A model generated the notes under the pieces. That model was given only the letters and a program-made list of their open reading frames with translations, had not been told where the DNA came from and searched no databases. Positions 1 to 6,028 of a stretch of 27,182 nt of DNA are shown here, in pieces. The stretch is from Methanothrix sp. (GTDB lineage Archaea; Halobacteriota; Methanosarcinia; Methanotrichales; Methanotrichaceae), in NCBI GenBank assembly GCA_003162615.1, contig PMNG01000125.1, positions 25,201-52,382 on the forward strand, read 5' to 3'. The stretch's first letter is position 1, and each line of letters opens with the position of its first letter. The translations under genes were made by a program, and so were the position numbers.

Positions 1-202
1 AAATCGATCTGCTGGACCTGGATCTATCCAAAATGATCAGGCCATCTCTCTCCAGGTCGGCAAGCCTGTTCCGGAGAGCTTGCTGTGATAGTCGGCCCGA
101 AAACGGCGCTATAACGTCTAAAATTATCGATTTGTTCGGTTGCTCGATCACTGCGTGAAGCAGTTCTATATCCAATTCGTCCAGATGTCTAGCCTCATTC
201 AT
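1..202 (-). CDS. Winged-helix DNA-binding protein (N-terminal part, runs off window)
   Basis: Translating the minus strand from ATG at 202 gives an open frame of 67 codons that runs off the left edge, so the C-terminal part is missing. The segment 'SQQALRNRLADLERDGLI' near residues 38-55 has the pattern of a recognition helix followed by a wing, as in archaeal winged-helix transcription regulators. An in-frame ATG at 211 is an alternative start, but 202 is preceded by GGATG at suitable spacing. A TATA/BRE pair lies upstream at 254-268. Product and targets are unknown; the family assignment is from pattern only. Confidence 0.55.
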   Translation of the reverse strand, partial: MNEARHLDELDIELLHAVIEQPNKSIILDVIAPFSGRLSQQALRNRLADLERDGLIILDRSRSSRSI

Positions 203-253
203 GTCCCACATCCTAGAAGAATAGCTAGACAGACTGGACTCACTGGAGCAATG

Positions 254-268
254 CTTATATCTTTTGCA
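254..268 (-). promoter_or_regulatory. Archaeal promoter (BRE + TATA box) for the winged-helix gene
   Basis: On the minus strand the bases read GCAAAAGATATAAGC: an A-rich BRE followed by a TATA element. This lies about 55 bases upstream of the ATG at 202 and would place the transcript start near 230, leaving a short leader that carries the ribosome binding site. The TATA core is nearly symmetrical (CTTATATC on plus), so a plus-strand start near 283 cannot be excluded. Confidence 0.45.
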
Positions 269-708
269 TTACAGAGGTGAATTCGGCCTGGGGGAGATCA
301 CGCGCTCGCGAGGTGTCATGGTCGAACCCCGGCTATTCTTCTTGTATCTTCCTTCAAATCTTTGCAGTTTTTTTCTCGTTTCCTGACTTTAATACCTTTG
401 CTTATATCTTTATTGTCGATACATTCTGCCTTTATGCTCAGGGGCCAAGTGAATCTTTGCCTTGGGAGCGGAGCGAAAGTGTCCAGATTAGCAGTTTCAT
501 TTGCCGCCTTTTGGGGCCTTGCTAGCTCAGGAGATAAGGTCAAAAACCCATGATCTGGTCGATCATGGTCAGGGTATCTGCTTTTGTCGAAGGCAATGGC
601 TCCGATCTTCAAGGTTCTCAAGATGTTGCTCCCTTTAATAAGAACACCATTTTTGCCGATGCATCCCTCCGCCTAGTATCCTTCTGGAAACATTCTATCC
701 TATATAGT

Positions 709-734
709 TGGTATCATTAGTATACCATATACCA
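709..734. promoter_or_regulatory. Operator-like inverted repeat next to a TATA box
   Basis: TGGTAT (709-714) and ATACCA (722-727) form a perfect 6-base inverted repeat with a 7-base spacer, and ATACCA recurs directly at 729-734. A TATA element (TATATAG, 701-707) abuts the left arm. Position, 60-85 bases upstream of the Toprim-like gene start, suggests repressor binding over its promoter. No regulator can be named. Confidence 0.4.
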
Positions 735-793
735 GGGCGATGCTGAGGATCATCGTCCTCTATCATGCAGCTTGAATGAATTTTGAGGTGATT

Positions 794-1660
794 ATGACTG
801 AGCCGTTCGTTGATACCGAGACAGACAGAACCAAATCGAGATGGATAGCAGAGGCTTTTCAAGATTTCGGCCGGCCTAAGACCACTGTCCGATCTCTATT
901 CTATTTTGCGATGCGGAGAGGCGTATCCGATTATCCCATCTGCGGTAAACTCGTGGGAGAGATCAGGATTTGTAGGCCGTATGATGAAAGTGATGGTGAA
1001 CGTCTACCCAAATGGGTCAGCAGAGCCAGAAAGCTCGGCTTTATCCCCGAAGACGCAATCCTTGATGAGGTACCTGAAGAGCACTTATTTTTCCCAAAGA
1101 CATCTTCGAATGGTACAAAACCCCGAATCGAAGTATGGATCAATAAATCAGCGCTGAACGAGCTTCTTCTCCCTATTTGCAATAAGTACGAAGCGACCCT
1201 GGTCTCAGTTAGCGGCAAGCCTTCTGAAAATGCTGTTGAAAGCCTTCTTCAGCGATCAGATCGACCGACCACAATTCTGTGTCTCTCGGATCTGAGTGTT
1301 AGCAGCTTCTTATTCGGCAAAAACCTAGCCAAGATGATTTCTGAAGCAAGGCTATCTGTCGAGAAAGACATTCGACTTAAGTGCATTGGTCTGTTGCCCC
1401 AGCAAGTCGTGGACCTCAAGATACCCACGGTTCAAGGACCAAAAGGGACTAAGGAGGATCGAAGAAAATACGAAACTTACCTGAAATCTCATGATCTCGG
1501 CAAAGGGAAAATGGCCGAACTGGACGCCCTGGAAGCATATAATCCGGGCGGAATAGCAGGTTTCCTGGATAAATGCATCTCAGAGTATGTTTTCAACTTT
1601 GATAGGGAGAATGAATCCTGGCTGCTCGATCAGAAAAAAGGTGTTTTTCCAAAAGATTAA
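794..1660 (+). CDS. TopoVIA/Spo11-like Toprim-domain protein with degraded active site
   Basis: The protein (288 residues from ATG 794, chosen because GAGGTGAT directly precedes it; ATG 776 in frame has no such site) matches a family often found on mobile elements: an N-terminal winged-helix part with 'RSLFYFAMRRG' (about 33-43) and 'RARKLGFIPEDAI' (about 77-89), then a Toprim domain. In the family as I know it, the Toprim motifs read E-K-D-A-L and D-H-D-P-S-G. Here they read N117-K-S-A-L and D166-L-S-V-S-S, so the catalytic glutamate and the second aspartate of the DxD motif are replaced. The C-terminal portion 'TYLKSHDLGKGKMAELDAL' keeps the family's ending. It was probably a metal-dependent nuclease or topoisomerase-like enzyme by descent, now possibly only DNA-binding. 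It stands alone, 70 bases before hcp. Fold assignment is fairly sure; role unknown. Confidence 0.7.
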   Translation: MTEPFVDTETDRTKSRWIAEAFQDFGRPKTTVRSLFYFAMRRGVSDYPICGKLVGEIRICRPYDESDGERLPKWVSRARKLGFIPEDAILDEVPEEHLFFPKTSSNGTKPRIEVWINKSALNELLLPICNKYEATLVSVSGKPSENAVESLLQRSDRPTTILCLSDLSVSSFLFGKNLAKMISEARLSVEKDIRLKCIGLLPQQVVDLKIPTVQGPKGTKEDRRKYETYLKSHDLGKGKMAELDALEAYNPGGIAGFLDKCISEYVFNFDRENESWLLDQKKGVFPKD

Positions 1661-1730
1661 AGCGAAATTTTGGGAAGAAGATTAGATTCCGATAATAAGT
1701 ATAGATTGAAATTAATTAGGAGATATCGAA

Positions 1731-2111
1731 ATGGCTGCTAAAGAAAAGCTGGATATGTTCTGCTACCAGTGCTCTCAGACTGCTCAGGGCACTGGTTGCA
1801 CGCTGAAAGGTGTCTGTGGAAAAGAAGCAACTGTAGCCCGCCTGCAGGATAATTTGCTGTTTGCAATTAAAGGCATTAGTGCCTATCTGTACCATACGCG
1901 GGAACTGGGCTACACCGATCCTGAAGTAGATGCCTTCATCGAACGGGGCTTCTTCTCTACCCTCACCAATGTCAACTTCGATCCGGGATCATTCGTCAAG
2001 CTAGCTCTCGAGGCTGGGGAGATGAACATCAGGACCATGAAGCTCCTCAAGAAGGCCCATATCGAGACTTTCGGGGAGCCTGTGCCAGCGAAGGTAAAAC
2101 AGGAACAGTGA
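1731..2111 (+). CDS. hcp: Hybrid cluster protein, N-terminal domain (Fe-S cubane part)
   Basis: This 126-residue product is the N-terminal helical domain of the hybrid cluster protein (prismane protein, annotated as hydroxylamine reductase, now considered an NO reductase acting in nitrosative stress). The cubane-cluster motif C11-x2-C14-x8-C23-x5-C29 is intact, and the domain is short, as in the archaeal class III forms that lack part of the helical bundle. A clear ribosome binding site (AGGAGAT) precedes ATG 1731. The reading frame stops at 2109-2111, where a GTG start for the C-terminal domain overlaps it (GTGA). No family residues appear to be missing at the junction, so this is either a true two-subunit Hcp or a single-base frameshift. 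Confidence 0.9.
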   Translation: MAAKEKLDMFCYQCSQTAQGTGCTLKGVCGKEATVARLQDNLLFAIKGISAYLYHTRELGYTDPEVDAFIERGFFSTLTNVNFDPGSFVKLALEAGEMNIRTMKLLKKAHIETFGEPVPAKVKQEQ

Positions 2112-3043
2112 AAGGTCACGGAATTCTGGTAACAGGCCACGACCTCTATGCTTTGGACAAACTCCTTCAGCAGGTGGAAGGAACAGATGTCTTCGTTTAC
2201 ACCCACTCGGAGATGCTTCCAGCTTACGGTTATCCCGGCCTGAAGAAGTACAAGAACCTGGCTGGCAACCTTGGCAAGGCCTGGTTCGACCAGAGGCAAC
2301 TCTTTGCCAAGTATCCCATGGCTATCCTGGGAACCACGAACTGTTTCCTCATTCCGCGGGATGAGTACAAGGACAGGATGTTTACAACAGGTCCGGTCCG
2401 CCTGCCCGGAGTTCCCAACATAGAAGGTTACGACTATTCCGCGGTCATTGCCAAGGCTCGGTCGCTATCGGAGCTGAAAGACGAGCCGGGAGATTATGAG
2501 CTGACCACTGGCTTCTCAACCTCGGTCATCATCTCTCTGAAGGATAAGATCAAGCAGCTCGTCCAGGATGGAAAAATCAAGAGATTCTTCCTCGTTGGTG
2601 GATGTGATGCGCCAGTGAGGAAGTCGGACTACTACAGAGAGTTCGTCCAGAAGCTGCCCAAGGATACAGTTGTCCTAACCCTGGCCTGCGGCAAGTACAG
2701 ATTCAACGATCTGGACCTGGGAGACATCGAGGGTATTCCTCGATTGATCGATCTCGGTCAATGCAACGATGCGATTGTTGCCGTAGAGATTGCTCAGGCT
2801 TTGGCTGGCCTGTTCGGCGTTGGTGTAAATGATCTGCCATTAACTTTGGTCGTGAGCTGGATGGAGCAGAAAGCTGTCGCCATACTCTGGTCCCTTCTGG
2901 CACTGGGGCTGCGGAATATTTACCTCGGACCGATAATTCCAGGTTGGGTCAACGACGACATACTCAAACTCTTGGTGGATAACTATGATATCAAACTGAT
3001 CGGTAATCCCGATGAGGATATCAAGAAGATGATGGGTGCCTGA
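2108..3043 (+). CDS. hcp: Hybrid cluster protein, C-terminal part (hybrid Fe-S-O cluster)
   Basis: This 311-residue product carries every ligand known for the hybrid [4Fe-2O-2S] cluster: H11 (GHD), E35 (THSEML), C79 (TTNC), C166 (VGGCDA, the persulfide position), C194 (LACGK), C219 (LGQCN) and E253 (SWMEQK). Together with the preceding ORF it makes 437 residues, a normal length for a class III Hcp. It begins at GTG 2108 inside the stop of the N-terminal ORF, with AGGA just upstream, so translation could be coupled. All functional residues are intact, which argues against an old pseudogene. A hairpin with T-rich tail overlaps its stop. The neighbouring ferredoxin is a plausible electron donor. 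Confidence 0.9.
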   Translation: MKGHGILVTGHDLYALDKLLQQVEGTDVFVYTHSEMLPAYGYPGLKKYKNLAGNLGKAWFDQRQLFAKYPMAILGTTNCFLIPRDEYKDRMFTTGPVRLPGVPNIEGYDYSAVIAKARSLSELKDEPGDYELTTGFSTSVIISLKDKIKQLVQDGKIKRFFLVGGCDAPVRKSDYYREFVQKLPKDTVVLTLACGKYRFNDLDLGDIEGIPRLIDLGQCNDAIVAVEIAQALAGLFGVGVNDLPLTLVVSWMEQKAVAILWSLLALGLRNIYLGPIIPGWVNDDILKLLVDNYDIKLIGNPDEDIKKMMGA

Positions 3044-3061
3044 AGATTGGGCACCTATTTT
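3035..3061 (+). terminator. Hairpin with T-rich tail after hcp
   Basis: GGTGCC (3035-3040) pairs with GGCACC (3050-3055) and is followed by TATTTT. The left arm includes the last two sense codons of hcp and the loop contains its stop codon, so this compact structure may end hcp transcription and separate it from the SnoaL-like gene. Confidence 0.45.
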
Positions 3062-3089
3062 CCAATTTTAAGACTTGTATAGAGGAACA

Positions 3090-3512
3090 ATGTCTACAGA
3101 AGAGAACAAAGCAATCGTCCGACGATTCTTCGAGGAAGGCCCTTCAAAAGGAGATTTAGACGCTGCAAAGGAGCTTCTGTCACCCAACTTCTCCCTCCAT
3201 GCGCCCTTTCCTTCTGCGCCAGGCATTCAGGGCATAATCGATATCATCACCACATGTCGTGCAGCCTTTGAGCACCTTAGTGTTGAAGTAGAAGATTTGA
3301 TCGCAGAAGGCGATAAAGTGTCTGCCAGATTTGTAGCAAATGGCTTCCATAAAGGTAGCTTCATGAACCTACCTCCGACTGGCAAGCCGATAAAGATGAC
3401 AGGCATCGAGGTCTTCAGGATCGAAGATCGCAAGATTGCAGAGTTGTGGGCCGAGGCCAACCTCATAGGCTTGATGCAGCAGCTCGGTGCATTTCCGGCA
3501 ATCGATCAGTAA
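3090..3512 (+). CDS. SnoaL-like / ester cyclase family protein
   Basis: A 140-residue protein of the NTF2-like fold, SnoaL-like (polyketide/ester cyclase) family. Typical features are the opening 'NKAIVRRFFEEG', the central 'LIAEGDKVSARF', and 'PPTGKPIKMTGIEVFRI' leading to the final strand with 'IAELWAEANLIGLMQQLG'. Small alpha+beta-barrel proteins of this kind bind or isomerise hydrophobic molecules; the ligand here is unknown. The start is taken at ATG 3090 because AGAGG lies five bases ahead; a TTG at 3075 in the same frame would add five residues. It lies between hcp and a ferredoxin gene on the same strand and may share their regulation. Confidence 0.8.
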   Translation: MSTEENKAIVRRFFEEGPSKGDLDAAKELLSPNFSLHAPFPSAPGIQGIIDIITTCRAAFEHLSVEVEDLIAEGDKVSARFVANGFHKGSFMNLPPTGKPIKMTGIEVFRIEDRKIAELWAEANLIGLMQQLGAFPAIDQ

Positions 3513-3533
3513 AGGCCAAGCGAGTTGTTTTAG

Positions 3534-4292
3534 ATGGTTAGAAGGAAGATTATCAGGATAGACGAGGCTCTCTGCAACGGTTGCGGCAACTGTATGATAG
3601 CCTGTGCCGAGGGTGCTATAGAGATGGTCAATGGAAAAGCCCGGGTTGTAGGCGATAGGTTTTGTGATGGCCTGGGAGCATGTATCGGAGAGTGTCCGGT
3701 TGGTGCTCTGACAATCGAGGAAAGAGAGGCTGAGGAGTACGACGAGAAAGCGTCCAAGGCGCATCTGAGCCAGTCCAACCCGGGGAAATCTCAATTGGAA
3801 ACTGAGAAGCTGGGGGAAGAAGGCAAAGAGCGTCGACCCATGACACCTTGCAACATCTCCTTCAATCGATCAACTAGAGGACCTGAGCATCATAAGCGCA
3901 AACTCGGACCATCCTCGCAGCTCAAAAGCTGGCCGATCCAGATGCGGCTGGCACATGCTGATGCTCCCTATTTCAAGGATGCCAAGCTGCTCATAGCTGC
4001 CGATTGTTCAGCATTTGCATGTCCCTCTATCTCCGACTTTATTAAGGGCAGAGTGGTTCTCATCGGCTGTCCCAAATTGGATGAAAAAGGGCCGTTCGTA
4101 GAGAAATTAGCCGAAATCCTACGCTCAAATGAAGTCAAGGAGATTACCATCCTCCACATGGAGGTGCCCTGTTGTTCTAATCTAGTCAGGCTGGTTCTGG
4201 AGGCTGTGAGAAAGTCTGGAAAGAACATCTCTCCTGACCGGTTTATTTGCAATATTGACGGGTCCGTAGTTAAAGATGATGAGGCTTGGTGA
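3534..4292 (+). CDS. 4Fe-4S ferredoxin-domain protein with conserved C-terminal Cys domain
   Basis: A 252-residue iron-sulfur protein of the COG1145 type. Residues 10-60 form a ferredoxin domain: C14-x2-C17-x2-C20-x3-C24, then C44-DGLGA-C50-x3-C54-P. In the second motif the middle cysteine position is Leu47, so that cluster has three local Cys ligands only, which is common in this family ('CDGLGAC'). After a charged linker (about 65-135) comes a C-terminal domain with conserved cysteines in 'DCSAFACPS', 'IGCPKLD' and 'EVPCCSN'. Proteins of this kind are often encoded beside hcp, so a role as electron donor to the hybrid cluster protein is a reasonable inference. No strong ribosome binding site is visible before ATG 3534; it starts 21 bases after the SnoaL gene. 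Confidence 0.85.
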   Translation: MVRRKIIRIDEALCNGCGNCMIACAEGAIEMVNGKARVVGDRFCDGLGACIGECPVGALTIEEREAEEYDEKASKAHLSQSNPGKSQLETEKLGEEGKERRPMTPCNISFNRSTRGPEHHKRKLGPSSQLKSWPIQMRLAHADAPYFKDAKLLIAADCSAFACPSISDFIKGRVVLIGCPKLDEKGPFVEKLAEILRSNEVKEITILHMEVPCCSNLVRLVLEAVRKSGKNISPDRFICNIDGSVVKDDEAW

Positions 4293-4304
4293 TCTAAAAA
4301 ATCT

Positions 4305-4880
4305 TTATAGCGAATGTTCCAGGCAGGCGATACAGAGCATCTCCTCGCCTTTCTGGACGAAGCTCTCTTTGCAGCATCCGCAGATCGCTATCTCCTTTCT
4401 GGGCTTCTCAGGGACCTCTAAATCTAGGATCTTGTAGGTATAGACGCTCTCGCCTGCGGAAATGAGTATAGAAATGGCCTCATGATGAGGTACATTCTTC
4501 GTTTTCATGAACCAAGCATGAAGCCGGGGATACCTGACGGTCTTTGCTGGGTCTAACATTACCCTGACGCCTTTTACCTTGGAGCCCGCCGGCGCACGCC
4601 TGGTCACTGTGACCGCCATCTTGCCGTGGTCCAGGATCTTCATCCCCTTGTTGCCAATAGTACAGCCCGCCAGAACCTGAAAGGGATCAGGGAGGCAGTT
4701 ATAGGTCTCGCAGGTTACGAATAGCCGGTCTTTGTTAGATGCACCCAGTACTTTTTTGGCTAAATTGAGCATCTGGATTCCTGCAAAGGCACCAGTGCTC
4801 AGATATCCGTGGAAGGAAGCAACCTTCTCTATCTGAGAACGCATCTCTGGATCAGCGATATTCTCTATGATCTCCTCCAT
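4305..4880 (-). CDS. FmdE-like protein with C-terminal zinc ribbon
   Basis: A 191-residue protein of the FmdE family (formylmethanofuran dehydrogenase subunit E-like). The N-terminal domain shows 'FHGYLSTGAFAGIQ' (about 24-37), then 'CETYNCLPDPFQVLAGCT', 'ILDHGKMAVTVTRR', and the C-terminus has a rubredoxin-like zinc ribbon C-G-C-C ... C-x2-C ('MLCIACLEH'). In the usual family member the first motif reads FHGHLCPG; here the second His and the Cys-Pro are replaced (Y, S, T), so metal or substrate binding may differ. FmdE-like proteins are widespread and mostly lack proven function; only some accompany Fmd/Fwd operons, and no fmd genes are nearby. ATG 4880 is preceded by GAGGA six bases away. 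Confidence 0.8.
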   Translation of the reverse strand: MEEIIENIADPEMRSQIEKVASFHGYLSTGAFAGIQMLNLAKKVLGASNKDRLFVTCETYNCLPDPFQVLAGCTIGNKGMKILDHGKMAVTVTRRAPAGSKVKGVRVMLDPAKTVRYPRLHAWFMKTKNVPHHEAISILISAGESVYTYKILDLEVPEKPRKEIAICGCCKESFVQKGEEMLCIACLEHSL

Positions 4881-5243
4881 GCATAGTCCTCTAGCAGGGC
4901 TATGCCGATGTAGGAGTTTAATAAGCTTTGCATAAGTGCTATATTACAAGCAATAAGTAAAATAGGATTGTCACTAAATGATTCTTTGCTCTAAGCTCTT
5001 CAGGCTCGTGTAAATAAATAAGACCTGTCTCAGAACTATTTATGCCGCATTCGTATCTTCTACAGGAAGGTGTAGCTTGGAGCTCGGTGCTAATCGTAGG
5101 GTCCGTAACAATAGTAAAATTCTCAGAGAACGAGCCCAGCTTCGTTGGGCTTCTCCTCAGATGCTCTTTCAACTGCTTGCTATCTTCAACCTGGGATAGT
5201 TTTATTACTGAAAATATCTGTCTATGGTTTACTTTTCATGTTG
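4881..5243. other. Intergenic region between FmdE-like gene and molybdopterin protein gene
   Basis: About 360 bases, AT-rich near 4915-4970, without a supportable gene. The left end holds the promoter region of the FmdE-like gene (TTATTAAA on the minus strand about 45 bases upstream of its ATG). A strong short hairpin lies at 5133-5151. Small open frames on both strands have no ribosome binding site or recognisable motif. Confidence 0.45.
5133..5151 (-). terminator. Strong hairpin downstream of the molybdopterin protein gene
   Basis: AGCCCAGC and GTTGGGCT pair over eight positions (one G-T) around a TTC loop. On the minus strand it lies about 95 bases after the stop of the 5244-5774 gene and is followed within 20 bases by TTTT. 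A transcription end for that gene is the simplest reading; the T tract is weak. Confidence 0.3.
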
Positions 5244-5774
5244 CTATGTGCAAGTGGCATTGTGATGTTCCGGTAGAATTAAATTACTTTTCCAGAAGTA
5301 AAGCCTCGGCACAACGAGTCGGACCGGATAGCCATGATCCAGGGTTATGGTTTTCCCGTCGTGTTTGACTACAAAGAGCACGTCTTCTTGGAAAAAGTCA
5401 TCCAAGGATAGGTTGGTAGTAAAGCCCCCCGAAGCATGAATTATGGCGAAGCCCGCCTCGGGATTTATCTTGACCAAGTTCTTCAGAACAGAAGCGCTAA
5501 CCCCTTCCCAGAGGTTGTCCAGTCTGGACCAGGTCGTGACGCAATGAATGTCGGAAAAGACCTTAACCATTGGAAGACCCATGAACTCGTTGAAGTCCAG
5601 GTTCCTCTCTTTATCCACCAGGCCGAATATCCTGAACCTCCACTGTGATACGTCAACCTTTGGCACCCCTCCATAATGAAGCGTCGGCCAGCCTTCCGTG
5701 ACACTTTGGCCTGGAGGTACCCGGTTTTGTCTTCTGGTATCCGGGCTTATGATCGTTGCCTCGTCTTTCACCAT
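5244..5774 (-). CDS. Sulfite-oxidase-type molybdopterin-binding protein, C-terminally truncated
   Basis: A 176-residue protein of the oxidoreductase molybdopterin-binding domain family (SUOX/MsrP fold). Key segments are 'DIHCVTTWSRLDNLWEGV' with C78 as the expected molybdenum ligand, 'HASGGFTTNLSLDDFF', and 'DHGYPVRLVVPRLYFWKS'. In relatives the sequence continues after FWKS with about 30 more residues (K-W-V-x-G-I/L ... G-F-W-E ... G-Y-H ... D-P-W). Here it ends after an unrelated tail 'NLILPEHHNATCT', and the missing segment is not visible in the other frames, so the 3' end seems lost or replaced. The core fold may survive, but cofactor handling could be compromised. The start has GGTGAT four bases ahead. 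Single gene; substrate unknown. Confidence 0.75.
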   Translation of the reverse strand: MVKDEATIISPDTRRQNRVPPGQSVTEGWPTLHYGGVPKVDVSQWRFRIFGLVDKERNLDFNEFMGLPMVKVFSDIHCVTTWSRLDNLWEGVSASVLKNLVKINPEAGFAIIHASGGFTTNLSLDDFFQEDVLFVVKHDGKTITLDHGYPVRLVVPRLYFWKSNLILPEHHNATCT

Positions 5775-6028
5775 TTAATCACCAGCTTTGGAAAATCCGA
5801 TCTGACTGAAACATAACTGGTACAATAGCTTTACATTATTATCATTCCTAAGGTTATAAGGATTGTTGGCACAAGAACGGATCAGAATAGAACTCGAAAA
5901 TTCGATCTTAGATTCTCTTTGAGGTCGTAAGCTATTTTAGAACAAGACCGGTTCAAAATTGATCGTGAAACGTCAGAGACATAAACGGCCTGATGCGTAT
6001 ACAAGTCTTATGAAAGAGGTTTCCTTGG

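Larger units (their letters stand above)
203..775. other. Gene-poor intergenic region
   Basis: About 570 bases without a convincing gene. Short open frames on both strands (for example 277-525 plus, 316-621 minus) lack ribosome binding sites and their translations resemble no family known to me. The stretch holds a minus-strand promoter (254-268), a GC-rich imperfect inverted element (286-333, GGCC(T)GGGG paired with CCCCGGC) followed by a run of seven T at 368-374, and an operator-like inverted repeat at 709-734 in front of the Toprim gene. Confidence 0.5.

Noticed and set aside
286..346. tRNA-like fragment (GGTCGAACCCC resembling a T-arm with acceptor-like ends)
   Set aside because: No D-arm, anticodon arm or proper T-stem can be folded; at most a structured element, kept only as a low-interest finding.
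316..621. Minus-strand frame of 101 codons in the first intergenic region
   Set aside because: No start signal, random-looking composition and no recognisable motif.
2095..2111. Programmed -1 frameshift in hcp
   Set aside because: No canonical X-XXY-YYZ slippery heptamer or downstream pseudoknot is visible; the GTGA overlap with AGGA is a simpler explanation.
5042..5368. Plus-strand frame of 108 codons
   Set aside because: Overlaps the molybdopterin gene in antisense, no ribosome binding site and no family resemblance.
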